Below are positions 25,179 to 33,892 of a DNA stretch of 64,000 nucleotides, in pieces (positions within the stretch are counted from its first letter, which is position 1; the number at the start of each line of letters is the position of its first letter). The DNA comes from Sedimentitalea sp042687825 (GTDB taxonomy: Bacteria > Pseudomonadota > Alphaproteobacteria > Rhodobacterales > Rhodobacteraceae). The stretch is from NCBI RefSeq assembly GCF_042687825.1, contig NZ_JBHUQE010000001.1, positions 124,001 through 188,000 of the forward strand. The letters run 5' to 3'. The notes beneath the pieces were generated by a model that saw only the letters and a list, made by a program, of their open reading frames with translations, was not told the origin of the DNA and did not search any database. A program made the position numbers and the translations under genes.

Positions 25179-27149
25179 TCACTCTGCCGCCATCTTCTGT
25201 GCAGAAGAGACAACCGCCGCATCGCGGATTTCCAGCGTGGCCCGGATTTCGCCCTTGCGGCCGTCCTCATAGGTCACTTCGGTCACCGTGCTGATCTTGG
25301 GCGAACCGTCGTACAGTGCGGTGATGATATCGGCATATTTTTCTTCAATGATACGCCGGCGCACCTTGCGCGTGCGGGTCAGTTCGCCGTCATCGGCATC
25401 CAGTTCCTTGTGCAGAACCACGAAGCGATGCACCTGGCAGCCCGACAGCATCGGATCCTCGGCGACCGACTTGTTGACCTCTTCGACATGGTTCTGGATC
25501 GTGTCCAGCACCTGCTTGTGGCCCGCAAGCTCCTGATACGACGCATAGGCGATGTTATTGCGTTCCGCCCAGTTGCCGACCGCGGACAGGTCGATGTTGA
25601 CAAAGGCGGTGCATTGATCGCGGCCATTGCCAAAGACCACGGCCTCAAGAATGTTGGGATAGAATTTCAGCTTGTTCTCAACATATTTCGGCGCGAACAG
25701 ACCGCCATCGGCCATCTTGCCCACATCCTTTGCGCGGTCGATGATGCGCAGGTGACCGCTGCCTTCCTCGATGAAACCGGCGTCGCCCGTGGCCACCCAG
25801 CCTTCTGCATCCTTGGTGTCCGCCGTGCTTTCGGCGTTCTTGTAATACTCCATAAACACGCCGGGGCTGCGATAGAACACCTCGCCATTGTCTGCGATCC
25901 TGATCTCGACGCCGGGGCATGGTACGCCCACTGTGTCCGAACGCACCTGACCGTCCGGCTGTGCGGTGATGAACACGGTCGCCTCGGTCTGGCCATAGAG
26001 CTGTTTCAGGTTGATGCCCAGGCTGCGATAGAAATCAAAGATTTCCGGCCCGATCGCCTCGCCCGCGGTGTAACCGACGCGGACCCGGCTGAAGCCGAGC
26101 GTGTTCTTGAGCGGACCATAGACCAGCAGATCGCCGATCTTGTATTTCAGCCGGTCCATGAAACTGACGGACTCGCCATCCAGGATTTTCGGTCCGACCT
26201 TGCGGGCATGCGCCATGTAATGGTCGAACATCCGCTTTTTCAGGGCGCCCGCGTCTTCCATCCGGATCATGACGCTGGTCAGCTGGGTTTCGAATACGCG
26301 CGGCGGAGCGAAATAGTAGGTCGGTCCGATCTCGCGCAGGTCGGTAATCATCGTGTCGGCGCTTTCCGGGCAGTTCACGCAGAAACCGCACCAATAGGCC
26401 TGACCGAGCGAAAAGATGAAATCGCCGACCCAGGCCATCGGCAGATAGGCCAGAATATCGTCATCGCGGCGCAGCTTGTCGAATTTGGCCGACGATTTGG
26501 CGGTCTCGATGATGTTGCGGTTAGACAGAACCACGCCCTTGGGCTTGCCGGTGGTGCCCGAAGTATAGAGCATCACGCAGGTGCTGTCGTAATCGGGCTT
26601 TGCGATACGGGCATTGAGCTCGTTGATGAACTCGTCATAGGCCGCACGGCCCTGATCCTGCACATGGCTGTATTCATGCAGGTGCGAATGATCGTATTTA
26701 CGCAACCCGCGCGGATCGAGATAGATCAGGTGTTCGAACTGGTGCAGCTGATCCTGTACCTCGATCACCTTGTCGACCTGTTCCTGATCGCCCACGATCA
26801 CGAAACGGGCGCCGCAGTGGCCCAGAACATAGGCCATCTCTTCGGCGTTGGCGTCCTGATAGAGCGGGACCGGAACCGCGCCGACCATCTGAGCGGCCAC
26901 CATGGACCAATACAGATAAGGCCGGTTGCGTCCGATGATGGCGATGAAATCGCCCTCGTTCACACCCAGATTGATGAGACCCAAGGCCAGCGCCTCGATC
27001 TCCTTGGCAGCTTCGGACCATGTCCAGGTCTGCCAGATGCCAAATTCCTTTTCCCGATATGCCGGGGAATTCCCGAACTCGGATACGTTGCGTTGAAGTA
27101 GCGCCGGAATGGATTGCAATCCTTCCGCGCCTGTCGACGTCTGAGTCAA
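25179..27149 (-). CDS. Long-chain acyl-CoA synthetase-like AMP-dependent ligase
   Basis: A 656-residue adenylate-forming ligase that would activate a carboxylic acid to its CoA thioester. The P-loop is MLYTSGTTGKPKGVVLS, the A5 region YGQTEATVF, and VATGDAGFIEEGSGHLRIID contains the ATP-binding aspartate. REKEFGIWQTWTW near the N-terminus is typical of the proteobacterial group linked to liv-type transporters. Start: TTG at 27147-27149 is preferred because GGGAGGA lies seven bases upstream and the resulting TQTSTGAEGLQSIPALL matches the family's expected start; ATG 27179 is the alternative. It probably opens the leftward operon and activates what the transporter imports. Confidence 0.88.
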   Translation of the reverse strand: MTQTSTGAEGLQSIPALLQRNVSEFGNSPAYREKEFGIWQTWTWSEAAKEIEALALGLINLGVNEGDFIAIIGRNRPYLYWSMVAAQMVGAVPVPLYQDANAEEMAYVLGHCGARFVIVGDQEQVDKVIEVQDQLHQFEHLIYLDPRGLRKYDHSHLHEYSHVQDQGRAAYDEFINELNARIAKPDYDSTCVMLYTSGTTGKPKGVVLSNRNIIETAKSSAKFDKLRRDDDILAYLPMAWVGDFIFSLGQAYWCGFCVNCPESADTMITDLREIGPTYYFAPPRVFETQLTSVMIRMEDAGALKKRMFDHYMAHARKVGPKILDGESVSFMDRLKYKIGDLLVYGPLKNTLGFSRVRVGYTAGEAIGPEIFDFYRSLGINLKQLYGQTEATVFITAQPDGQVRSDTVGVPCPGVEIRIADNGEVFYRSPGVFMEYYKNAESTADTKDAEGWVATGDAGFIEEGSGHLRIIDRAKDVGKMADGGLFAPKYVENKLKFYPNILEAVVFGNGRDQCTAFVNIDLSAVGNWAERNNIAYASYQELAGHKQVLDTIQNHVEEVNKSVAEDPMLSGCQVHRFVVLHKELDADDGELTRTRKVRRRIIEEKYADIITALYDGSPKISTVTEVTYEDGRKGEIRATLEIRDAAVVSSAQKMAAE

Positions 27150-27156
27150 ATGTCTG

Positions 27157-27163
27157 TCCTCCC
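27157..27163 (-). promoter_or_regulatory. Ribosome site that supports the TTG start of the ligase
   Basis: GGGAGGA on the minus strand lies seven bases before TTG (27147-27149). The nearby ATG at 27179 has a poorer, closely spaced G-run, so this site decides the start. Confidence 0.55.
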
Positions 27164-27469
27164 GCGGTCGGCTGAGCATCAACGCCCCCGAACGCCCCTC
27201 TGCGATTCTGCTTCTCCAGAGAAGCCTCCAGCAGATTGGCCGTCAACTTTTTCGTGATGTTTTCCCAATCCCTTCGAATTCTTACAGGCCGAAACTCGTG
27301 CCCGAACGGGCCGCGAAATGCTGCAATGCGGCGCGATCCGGGCGGTCGTTTCGGCGAAGCGCGGGGCAGCGATTCAACCGCAATCCCGGCCGGCAATTCC
27401 GCCCGCGCTGCCGCGGTCGGGAAACGTGACCGGTTTACCGCAACCGCCTTGTGGTGTTAGCCATTGGAC

Positions 27470-27475
27470 AAGGAG
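27470..27475 (+). promoter_or_regulatory. Ribosome site that supports the TTG start of the kinase
   Basis: AAGGAG sits ten bases before TTG 27486-27488. No ATG of the right frame is near it. Confidence 0.5.
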
Positions 27476-27485
27476 AACACTGCCC

Positions 27486-29387
27486 TTGGACCAGATCGAC
27501 GCGCAAGCAAAGGCCCTGACTTTGGCCGGCCTGAACCTGATCGCCCAGGCGCTTTCGATTTATGACAACAACCTAAAGCTGGTTGTCTGCAACCACCGGT
27601 TCAAGGAAATGTTCGACCTGCCGGACCGCCTGGTGCGACCTGGTGCCGCATTTGCCGACACGGTCCGCCATATGGCCGAAAAGGGCGATTACGGACCGGC
27701 GGTGGATATCGAGGCTCTGGTACGGGCGCGGGTTGCCCAGGCGCTGGACTTCAAACCCCATTATGTCGAGCGCCTGCGCCCCAATGGCCAGTCGATTTCA
27801 GTCGAGGGGGCCCCGCTGCCGCAGGGCGGATGGGTCACGGTCTATACCGACATCACGCGCGCCAAACGCTCCGAACAGCTGTTGCGGGCGCGGTCCGAGG
27901 AATTGTCGGACCAGGTTCTGACCCATGCCGAAGATCTGGCCGCCAGCAACCGGCGCCTGGCGGCGACCATCTCGGCGCTGGAAGAGGCCAAGCGGGAACT
28001 GACCGAGATCGAGGCCCGCACCCGCCTGACCACCGAGATGATGCCGGCGCATATTGCCCATGTCGATGCCGACGGGCATTACACTTATACCAACCGGCGC
28101 CTCTCGAGCGTCATGCCCGGACGGCCGTCAGACATCATCGGCATGCATGTTTCCGACGCGCTGGGAAAGACGGCTTATGCCCGGGTCGAACCGCATCTGG
28201 CCAAAGCCTATCGCGGCGGCAGCCCGGTCTTCGAATTCACCCTGAACCCCAGCGCCCGGCGTATCCGGGTCGCCTTTACCCCGGACGGTGCCGGCGGCGC
28301 CTATATCCTGTCAATGGACGTGACCGAGGAAACCCAGGCCCGCGTGGCGCTGCAACAGTCGCGGCGCCGGGCCCTGGCGGCGCAGATGACCAGTGGGCTG
28401 GCGCATGATTTCTCGAACCTGCTGACCATCATCCTGGGAATGCAGGCCAAGCTGAAAAGGATGGACCTGAACAGCGAGGCCGTCAGCCTGGTCGAAGCCA
28501 CCCAGGCGGCAGCGCGGCGCGGCGGGCGCTTGCTGAACCGGATTGCCGACATGACCAGCCACCGTACCCTGCGGCCGCGGGCGACGGACATGCACAACCT
28601 GATCGGCGATCTCAAGCTTTTGGCCTCGCCCAGCCTGCCGCGCGAGGTCGGTCTGAGCGTGCTCGATCACATGCCCGACGAGCGGCTGCTGCTGGACCCC
28701 GGCATGTTGCAGGATGCGCTGCTGAACCTGATCCTGAACGCGCGCGATGCCTGCGGCGCCGCCGGGCAGATCACCGTCAGCGTTCACAGTATCGAACGCT
28801 CGTGGATCGAGATCACCGTCGCCGATACCGGACCCGGCTTTTCGCCGGATGCGCTGGACAACGCGCTGAACCCGTTCTTTACCACCAAGGGCGGCGAAGG
28901 CAGCGGGCTGGGCCTGCCGATGGTCTATGATATGGCCAAGCTGGCCGGTGGCGATCTGATCCTCAGCAACACCCCCACCGGCGCCTGCGTTACCTTGCGC
29001 CTGCCCTATCGCGCGGCGCCCGCCGAACACAGCGGCCTGACATTGCTGGTCGAGGACAGCGAAGACCTGCGGGCCACATTTCGCGACATGCTGATCGGTC
29101 TCGGGCACCGGGTGATCGAGGCCACGACGGTGGACGAGGCCATTGCCCTGGCCGCCGATGTTGGGGATATCACCCTGATCCTGTCCGACATCGTGTTGCA
29201 GGGCGACGCGACCGGGTTGGATCTGCTGGACCGCATGGCCGACACCGGATTGCCGGTCATCCTGATGACCTCGCTGCCCGCCGACGACCCGCTGTACCTG
29301 AACGCCCAGACCCGGGCACCGGTGCTGATCAAACCCTTTTCCGCGGCACAGCTCGCCGCCCTCATACCCTCCGAGGCCGCTCCATGA
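27486..29387 (+). CDS. Hybrid histidine kinase with PAS domains and C-terminal receiver
   Basis: The 633-residue soluble sensor starts with a PAS-like domain (LIAQALSIYDNNLKLVVCNH), a coiled stretch, and a second PAS domain (MMPAHIAHVDADGHYTYTNR). The HisKA H-box is SGLAHDFSNLLTIILGM with H307; the ATPase has NLILNARDACGAAG (N box), VADTGPGFSP (G1) and GGEGSGLGLPMV (G2). The receiver (from about 518) keeps VEDSED, the phospho-aspartate D568 in LILSDIVLQG and IKPF. No transmembrane segment is seen, so the signal is likely cytoplasmic. It overlaps the response regulator gene by four bases. Divergence from the liv/ligase block suggests it may control that block. Confidence 0.9.
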   Translation: MDQIDAQAKALTLAGLNLIAQALSIYDNNLKLVVCNHRFKEMFDLPDRLVRPGAAFADTVRHMAEKGDYGPAVDIEALVRARVAQALDFKPHYVERLRPNGQSISVEGAPLPQGGWVTVYTDITRAKRSEQLLRARSEELSDQVLTHAEDLAASNRRLAATISALEEAKRELTEIEARTRLTTEMMPAHIAHVDADGHYTYTNRRLSSVMPGRPSDIIGMHVSDALGKTAYARVEPHLAKAYRGGSPVFEFTLNPSARRIRVAFTPDGAGGAYILSMDVTEETQARVALQQSRRRALAAQMTSGLAHDFSNLLTIILGMQAKLKRMDLNSEAVSLVEATQAAARRGGRLLNRIADMTSHRTLRPRATDMHNLIGDLKLLASPSLPREVGLSVLDHMPDERLLLDPGMLQDALLNLILNARDACGAAGQITVSVHSIERSWIEITVADTGPGFSPDALDNALNPFFTTKGGEGSGLGLPMVYDMAKLAGGDLILSNTPTGACVTLRLPYRAAPAEHSGLTLLVEDSEDLRATFRDMLIGLGHRVIEATTVDEAIALAADVGDITLILSDIVLQGDATGLDLLDRMADTGLPVILMTSLPADDPLYLNAQTRAPVLIKPFSAAQLAALIPSEAAP

Positions 29388-30085
29388 CTGCTCCTCTCGT
29401 GACCATCCTGGATGACGAACCGGAAATCCGGCAGATGCTGACCGAAGTCCTGACCGAAGCCGGGTTCCGCACCCAAAGCTTTGGCCGCGCCCGCGAATTC
29501 GAAGCCTCGCTGAAACATGTCACACCCGATATCTGCCTGGTCGACCTGTCACTGCCAGATACTGACGGACTGACCCTGGTGCATCGGCTGGCGCTGGAAC
29601 AGGGGGCCTCGGTGATCATCATCTCGGGCCGCGCCCAGGTGCAGGACCGGGTCACCGGACTGGAACTGGGCGCGGATGACTATATCACCAAACCCTTCGA
29701 CCCCACCGAAGTGGTCGCCCGCGTCCGCGCCCGTCTGCGCGACCACCGGCAGGTGCCCAAATCCGGCAACACGGCGCATTTTGCCGGCTGGATCGCGCAT
29801 TTCGACCGATACGCGCTCGAAGATGAAAGCGGCAAGGAAACCCCGTTTTCGCATGCCGAGGCCGAAGTGCTGCGGTTGTTTCTGGACAGCCCGAAGCGTC
29901 TGATCAGCCGGGCGCAGATGCAAGAGGCCCTGGGCGGGGCGGCCGGCGAAAGCTTTGACCGGGCGATGGATGTGCGCATCTCGCGCCTACGCACCAAGCT
30001 GCGCGAAGACCCCAAGAACCCGCGTCTGATCAAGACAATCTATGGGGCCGGATACATCTTTCTGGGCGACGTCGTCTGGCGCTGA
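29384..30085 (+). CDS. OmpR-family response regulator
   Basis: This 233-residue regulator has an N-terminal receiver (acidic pair D10-D11 in TILDDEPEI, phospho-acceptor D54 in CLVDLSLPDTDG, K103 in YITKPFDP) and a C-terminal winged helix with AMDVRISRLRTKLREDP and LIKTIYGAGYIF. The ATG overlaps the hybrid kinase stop (ATGA), making them a coupled pair. Because the kinase has its own receiver, phosphotransfer may be direct or may need a separate phosphotransfer protein, none of which is seen here. Confidence 0.94.
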   Translation: MTAPLVTILDDEPEIRQMLTEVLTEAGFRTQSFGRAREFEASLKHVTPDICLVDLSLPDTDGLTLVHRLALEQGASVIIISGRAQVQDRVTGLELGADDYITKPFDPTEVVARVRARLRDHRQVPKSGNTAHFAGWIAHFDRYALEDESGKETPFSHAEAEVLRLFLDSPKRLISRAQMQEALGGAAGESFDRAMDVRISRLRTKLREDPKNPRLIKTIYGAGYIFLGDVVWR

Positions 30086-30113
30086 CTCGGCCATCCGGGC
30101 AGGTGTCGAATCC

Positions 30114-30122
30114 TGTGGATAA
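30114..30122 (-). promoter_or_regulatory. Consensus DnaA box
   Basis: TTATCCACA on the minus strand is a perfect match to the E. coli-type DnaA box, in the 85-base gap between the response regulator and the WGR gene. Confidence 0.4.
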
Positions 30123-30170
30123 ATCGACATGAAACTTGCCCGGTTCGCTGAGCGCGGCTAGTCTGAATCC

Positions 30171-30398
30171 ATGGCTATCTGTCTGCTTTACCGTCAGAAC
30201 GCGCGGCGCGCCAAATGGTATTACCGCGTTGAAATCGCAATGAATCTCTTCTCCGAGGTCTCGGTGCTGCGGGAATGGGGTATCGCCGGCGGACACGGGC
30301 GCGCGGTGATCGATATCTATGGCAATCTGCGCGAGGCCTCGACCGCTGCCGACCGGCACCGCACCCGTGCCCTGCGCCGCGGATATCTGCGCCACTGA
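30171..30398 (+). CDS. WGR-domain miniprotein
   Basis: A 75-residue protein made almost entirely of a WGR domain: LYRQNARRAKWYYRVEIAM, then FSEVSVLREWGIAGGHGRA with the Trp-Gly signature, then a basic C-terminus (HRTRALRRGYLRH). WGR domains occur in PARPs and in stand-alone bacterial proteins and are thought to bind nucleic acid. Stand-alone copies of 75-90 residues are common in Rhodobacteraceae as far as I recall. No clear ribosome site precedes the ATG. It sits alone between the regulator and the phosphatase-like gene. Confidence 0.78.
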   Translation: MAICLLYRQNARRAKWYYRVEIAMNLFSEVSVLREWGIAGGHGRAVIDIYGNLREASTAADRHRTRALRRGYLRH

Positions 30399-30506
30399 CA
30401 GCGATCACGGAACGCCGGCCTTGGACAGGCATTGCGGGCGCTGCCATGCAAGCACTGGCACAGCGCAGCGCTCTGGCCTAAGACTGGCCTCAGCAGGAGG
30501 CTGCCT

Positions 30507-31157
30507 ATGTCCCACATCACCCTTGTCCGGCACGGACAGGCCAATACCCAGGCCCGCGACGAGGCCAGCTATGATCGTCTCAGCGATCTCGGGCACCGGC
30601 AGGCCGCCTGGCTGGGTGAACATCTGCGCGCAAGCGGCGATCACCATCCGCGCGTCTATTGCGGCACGTTGCGGCGGCAGATCGAGACTGCACAGGCGAT
30701 GAATGTAGGCGCGGCACAAAACGATCCGCGGCTGAACGAACTGGAATATTTCACCCTGGCGGAACTGATGCAGGACCAGCACGGTGTGGCGCTGCCCACC
30801 GAACGCGAAGGCTTTATCACCCACCTGCCGCAGGTGTTCAGCGCCTGGCATGACGGCCGGCTGGAGGGCGCGCCCGAAAGCTTTGCGGCCTTTGAAAGCC
30901 GCGTCACCGAGGCGCTGCACGATATCGCGGCGGGGTCGGGACCGGGGCTGGTGGTCACGTCGGGCGGGCTGATCGCCATCGCCCTGCGCCAGGTGATGCA
31001 GCTGAACATCGCCGCCACCGCGCGTCTGGCGCTGGCGATCATGAACACGTCGATGCACCGGCTGTTCCCGATCGGCGAGCAACTCAGCCCGGTCCTGTTC
31101 AACGCGGTGCCGCATCTGGACATGCCGGACCGGCATTTCGCGCAAACCCATTTCTAG
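30507..31157 (+). CDS. Histidine-phosphatase superfamily protein, second catalytic His missing
   Basis: The 216-residue protein has the superfamily's N-terminal LVRHGQANTQ motif (H9) and the expected CGTLRRQIETAQ arginine region and an acidic ELEYF. However, the second catalytic histidine, normally in SHGG, is replaced: the sequence reads VVTSGGLIAIAL (149-160), with S152 at that place. A close variant (TSGG) is seen in some family members, so it may still act on phosphoesters, perhaps with altered mechanism, or bind without cleaving. The ATG at 30507 follows GGAGG. Spacing of 39 bases to the next gene allows co-transcription with the saccharopine dehydrogenases. Confidence 0.85.
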   Translation: MSHITLVRHGQANTQARDEASYDRLSDLGHRQAAWLGEHLRASGDHHPRVYCGTLRRQIETAQAMNVGAAQNDPRLNELEYFTLAELMQDQHGVALPTEREGFITHLPQVFSAWHDGRLEGAPESFAAFESRVTEALHDIAAGSGPGLVVTSGGLIAIALRQVMQLNIAATARLALAIMNTSMHRLFPIGEQLSPVLFNAVPHLDMPDRHFAQTHF

Positions 31158-31196
31158 GCGCCGCAGCGGGCGCACGGGCAGGAAAGGACAGCAGGC

Positions 31197-32252
31197 ATGC
31201 AGCATCTCTGGGTCAGGGCCGAACAGCGGCCGAACGAGCGGCGGGTCGGCCTGACCCCCGAGGGCGCAGGCGACCTGATCGCCGCAGGCATGCGCATTAC
31301 CGTCGAGGACAGCCCCGACCGCGCCATCCCGCTGGACGGCTATCGCGCCGCCGGATGCGACATCGCCCCGGCGCATAGCTGGCCGACGGCCCCGCGCGAC
31401 GCGATCATCTTCGGCCTCAAGGAACTGCCCGAGGATGGCACGCCCCTGCCGCATCGCCACATCATGTTCGGTCACGCCTTCAAGGGTCAGTTCTCGGGCA
31501 AGGCGCTGCTGCGGCGGTTCCGCGCTGGCGGCGGCGCGCTGTATGATCTGGAATATCTGGTCGACGAACAGGGCCGCCGCATCGCCGCGTTCGGGTACTG
31601 GGCCGGCTATGCCGGGGCCGCGGTGGCGCTGAAATGCTGGGCCGCCCAACAGCACGGCGGCCTGTGCGGACCGGTCAGTCCCTATCCCGGCAGGGATGCG
31701 CTGGGGGCCGAGTTGGCCAACGAACTGGACGCGACCGGGTCTGCCCGCCCCACCGCCATCGTGATCGGCGCGCTGGGGCGGGTCGGGCGCGGTGCTGCGG
31801 ACCTCTGCGATGCCATGGGCGTGTCGGTCACGCAATGGGACATGGCCGAAACCGCCTCGGGCGGTCCGTTTCCGCAAATCCTGGCGCATGACCTGTTCAT
31901 GAACTGCATCTTTGCCCGCCCCGGCACGCCGGTTTTCGTCGCGTCGGCGGCCCTGAAGGCGTCGCGCCGCCTGACGGTCATTGGCGACGTCGCCTGCGAT
32001 CCGGACAGCGACTACAACCCGGTGCCGATTTATGACCGCGCCACGAGCTGGCAGGCACCGGCGCTGCGCGTGGCCGACGATCCGGTGCTGGACGTGATGG
32101 CCATCGACAACCTGCCCTCGATGCTGCCGGTCGAGAGTTCGCAGGATTACGCCGCGCAACTGCTGCCGGCCCTGTTGACGCTGAAGACGCCGGAGTCCGG
32201 TGTCTGGGGCCGGGCCAAGGCCACCTTCGACAGCCATATGAAAGACCTCTGA
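31197..32252 (+). CDS. Saccharopine dehydrogenase, lysine-forming type (Lys1-like)
   Basis: This 351-residue enzyme interconverts saccharopine and lysine plus 2-oxoglutarate with NAD(P). The alanine-dehydrogenase-like N-terminus (WVRAEQRPNERRVGLTPEG) and FGLKELPEDG match the family. The nucleotide-binding region is IVIGALGRVGRGA, and DVACDPDSDYNPVPIYDR is characteristic. It is followed four bases later by the second saccharopine dehydrogenase. Bacteria of this group make lysine by the diaminopimelate route (dapD/dapE are in this window), so the pair is more likely to degrade lysine to aminoadipate semialdehyde. Confidence 0.9.
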   Translation: MQHLWVRAEQRPNERRVGLTPEGAGDLIAAGMRITVEDSPDRAIPLDGYRAAGCDIAPAHSWPTAPRDAIIFGLKELPEDGTPLPHRHIMFGHAFKGQFSGKALLRRFRAGGGALYDLEYLVDEQGRRIAAFGYWAGYAGAAVALKCWAAQQHGGLCGPVSPYPGRDALGAELANELDATGSARPTAIVIGALGRVGRGAADLCDAMGVSVTQWDMAETASGGPFPQILAHDLFMNCIFARPGTPVFVASAALKASRRLTVIGDVACDPDSDYNPVPIYDRATSWQAPALRVADDPVLDVMAIDNLPSMLPVESSQDYAAQLLPALLTLKTPESGVWGRAKATFDSHMKDL

Positions 32253-32255
32253 GCC

Positions 32256-33398
32256 ATGGCGATTCACTGGTGCGGCACCGGCCTGTCCGCGATCCCCGGC
32301 CTGCGGCGGCTGATCGAGAAGGGCCATCAGGTCGAGGTCTGGAACCGAACGGCGGACAAGGCGCGCGCCGCCGTCGGCGATCTGACCGATCGCATTCGGC
32401 CCTTCGACATCTCCGCCCTGCAGGCGGGACTGGCCCCGGGCGACGTGATCGTGTCGATGTTGCCGGGCGACTGGCATCTGCCGCTGGCCGAGATGGCAAT
32501 CAACCGGCAGGCGCATTTCGTCAGTTCATCCTATATCGCGCCCGAGATGCGGGCGCTGGACGCGCACGCCCGCGCGGCCGGGGTGGCACTGGTCAACGAG
32601 GTCGGGCTGGATCCGGGCATCGACCACCTGATGGCGCATGCCCTGATCGCCGATTACCGCGCCTCGGACGTCTTTGATGCGACCAATCACCTGAGCTTCA
32701 TCTCGTATTGCGGCGGCGTGCCGAAAACGCCCAACCGGTTCAGGTATAAATTCAGCTGGTCGCCCCTGGGTGTGCTCAAGGCGCTGCGCACTCCCAGCCG
32801 CTCGATCCGCAACTATACCGAACTGCGTGTGGACCGGCCCTGGGACGCGATCAGCAGCTATGCCGCGCCGTTGCCGACCCCGGAAACCTTCGAGGTCTAT
32901 CCAAACCGGGACAGCCTGCCCTTTCTGGCGCAATACGGGTTCGAACCGGAATGGCCGGTCAGACAATTCGTGCGCGGCACCCTGCGTCTGAACGGCTGGG
33001 CCGCAGCCTGGGCCGAAGTGTTCCGCGAACTTGAAACGCTGAGCGGTCCCGAGGGCGACGCCCGGCTGACAAGGTTGTCCAGGCGGCTCTGGACCGAGAA
33101 CGCTTACGGACCGGGCGAACCGGACCGCGTGGTCCTGTGTGTCGGGCTGCTGGCCGAGCACCAGGGCCGCCCGGTCTGGCACCGGACCTATGCGATGGAT
33201 GCCTGGGGCGATGCGCGCGGCACGGCTATGGCCCGCCTCGTGTCGGTGCCGGTCTCGCTGGCGGTCGAATCGATTTTGAACCGGGAGATTCCGGTTGGCG
33301 TGCATGCTGCACCGGATGACGCCCGGCTGGTCGAAGGCTGGATGGCGGAAATCGACAGGCTGGCGCAGCATCTGACGCTGGTTGATCACCTGGTTTGA
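32256..33398 (+). CDS. Saccharopine dehydrogenase, glutamate-forming type (Lys9-like)
   Basis: The 380-residue protein would cleave saccharopine to glutamate and aminoadipate semialdehyde (or reverse). It begins with a Rossmann fold (IHWCGTGLSAIPGLRRLI and VEVWNRT), continues with VIVSMLPGDWHLPLAEMA and FVSSSYIAPEM, and has the family signature NEVGLDPGIDHLMAH. The substrate domain includes FISYCGGVPKTPN. It lies three bases after the first dehydrogenase stop and is surely co-translated. Together they form the two halves that are fused into one polypeptide in plants and animals. Confidence 0.9.
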   Translation: MAIHWCGTGLSAIPGLRRLIEKGHQVEVWNRTADKARAAVGDLTDRIRPFDISALQAGLAPGDVIVSMLPGDWHLPLAEMAINRQAHFVSSSYIAPEMRALDAHARAAGVALVNEVGLDPGIDHLMAHALIADYRASDVFDATNHLSFISYCGGVPKTPNRFRYKFSWSPLGVLKALRTPSRSIRNYTELRVDRPWDAISSYAAPLPTPETFEVYPNRDSLPFLAQYGFEPEWPVRQFVRGTLRLNGWAAAWAEVFRELETLSGPEGDARLTRLSRRLWTENAYGPGEPDRVVLCVGLLAEHQGRPVWHRTYAMDAWGDARGTAMARLVSVPVSLAVESILNREIPVGVHAAPDDARLVEGWMAEIDRLAQHLTLVDHLV

Positions 33399-33519
33399 GG
33401 GCGATCCTGTGGCCGCCGGGTCCTGTGTCATTGCGGCACTTGCCCCCGGATTTGCCTTGGCTCATAAATGCAGCCACGCCATGGCCTTCAGGCCGACAAG
33501 CAAAGAGGATCGCCCCGCA

Positions 33520-33699
33520 ATGACCATCGAAGCGCCAGAGACCCGGATTGTGGACAGCCATCGCATCGCCTGTGACGGCGGCGAGGGAGCGTTGGGCCAT
33601 CCCCGGGTCTGGCTGCAGATCCCGCGCGACACGGGCTGGGTCGAATGCCCCTATTGCGACTGCAAGTTTCAGCACAGCGCGCATCAGGACAAGGCCTGA
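33520..33699 (+). CDS. CHCC-type zinc-finger miniprotein (NDUFS6-like)
   Basis: A 59-residue protein with a CHCC zinc-finger: HRIACDGGEGALGHPRVW supplies Cys and His, and WVECPYCDCKF supplies the last two cysteines. The same fold occurs in the mitochondrial complex I subunit NDUFS6, and alphaproteobacterial genomes carry stand-alone copies. AGAGG precedes the ATG at 33520; the frame is open upstream to 33382 but with no family character. Its role here is unknown beyond probable zinc binding. Confidence 0.85.
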   Translation: MTIEAPETRIVDSHRIACDGGEGALGHPRVWLQIPRDTGWVECPYCDCKFQHSAHQDKA

Positions 33700-33892
33700 C
33701 GGTTCCGTGACGGCCGGGGCGACCCGGCGTTGATCATCACCTGACCGGGCATCCGCGCGGCAAGGCCGTGACCGGCCGCACCCTCTCCGATCAAGGACAC
33801 AGCAACGCAGCCTCAAAAGCCGCGCTGATTGCCTGCGCGGTGAAAGTACGGGATACAGGGCCGCAGCGCACGGGGAACAGGAGATTTCGGCA

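Larger units (their letters stand above)
27150..27485. other. Divergent regulatory region between ligase and histidine kinase genes
   Basis: About 340 bases separate the two start sites. The kinase frame stays open back to an ATG at 27318 but the extension has no domain character. I find ribosome sites for both genes but no clear operator, RNA or repeat. Confidence 0.4.

Noticed and set aside
30405..32516. A 703-codon minus-strand frame opposite the phosphatase-like and saccharopine genes
   Set aside because: Antisense artefact; the plus-strand genes carry recognisable family motifs and ribosome sites.
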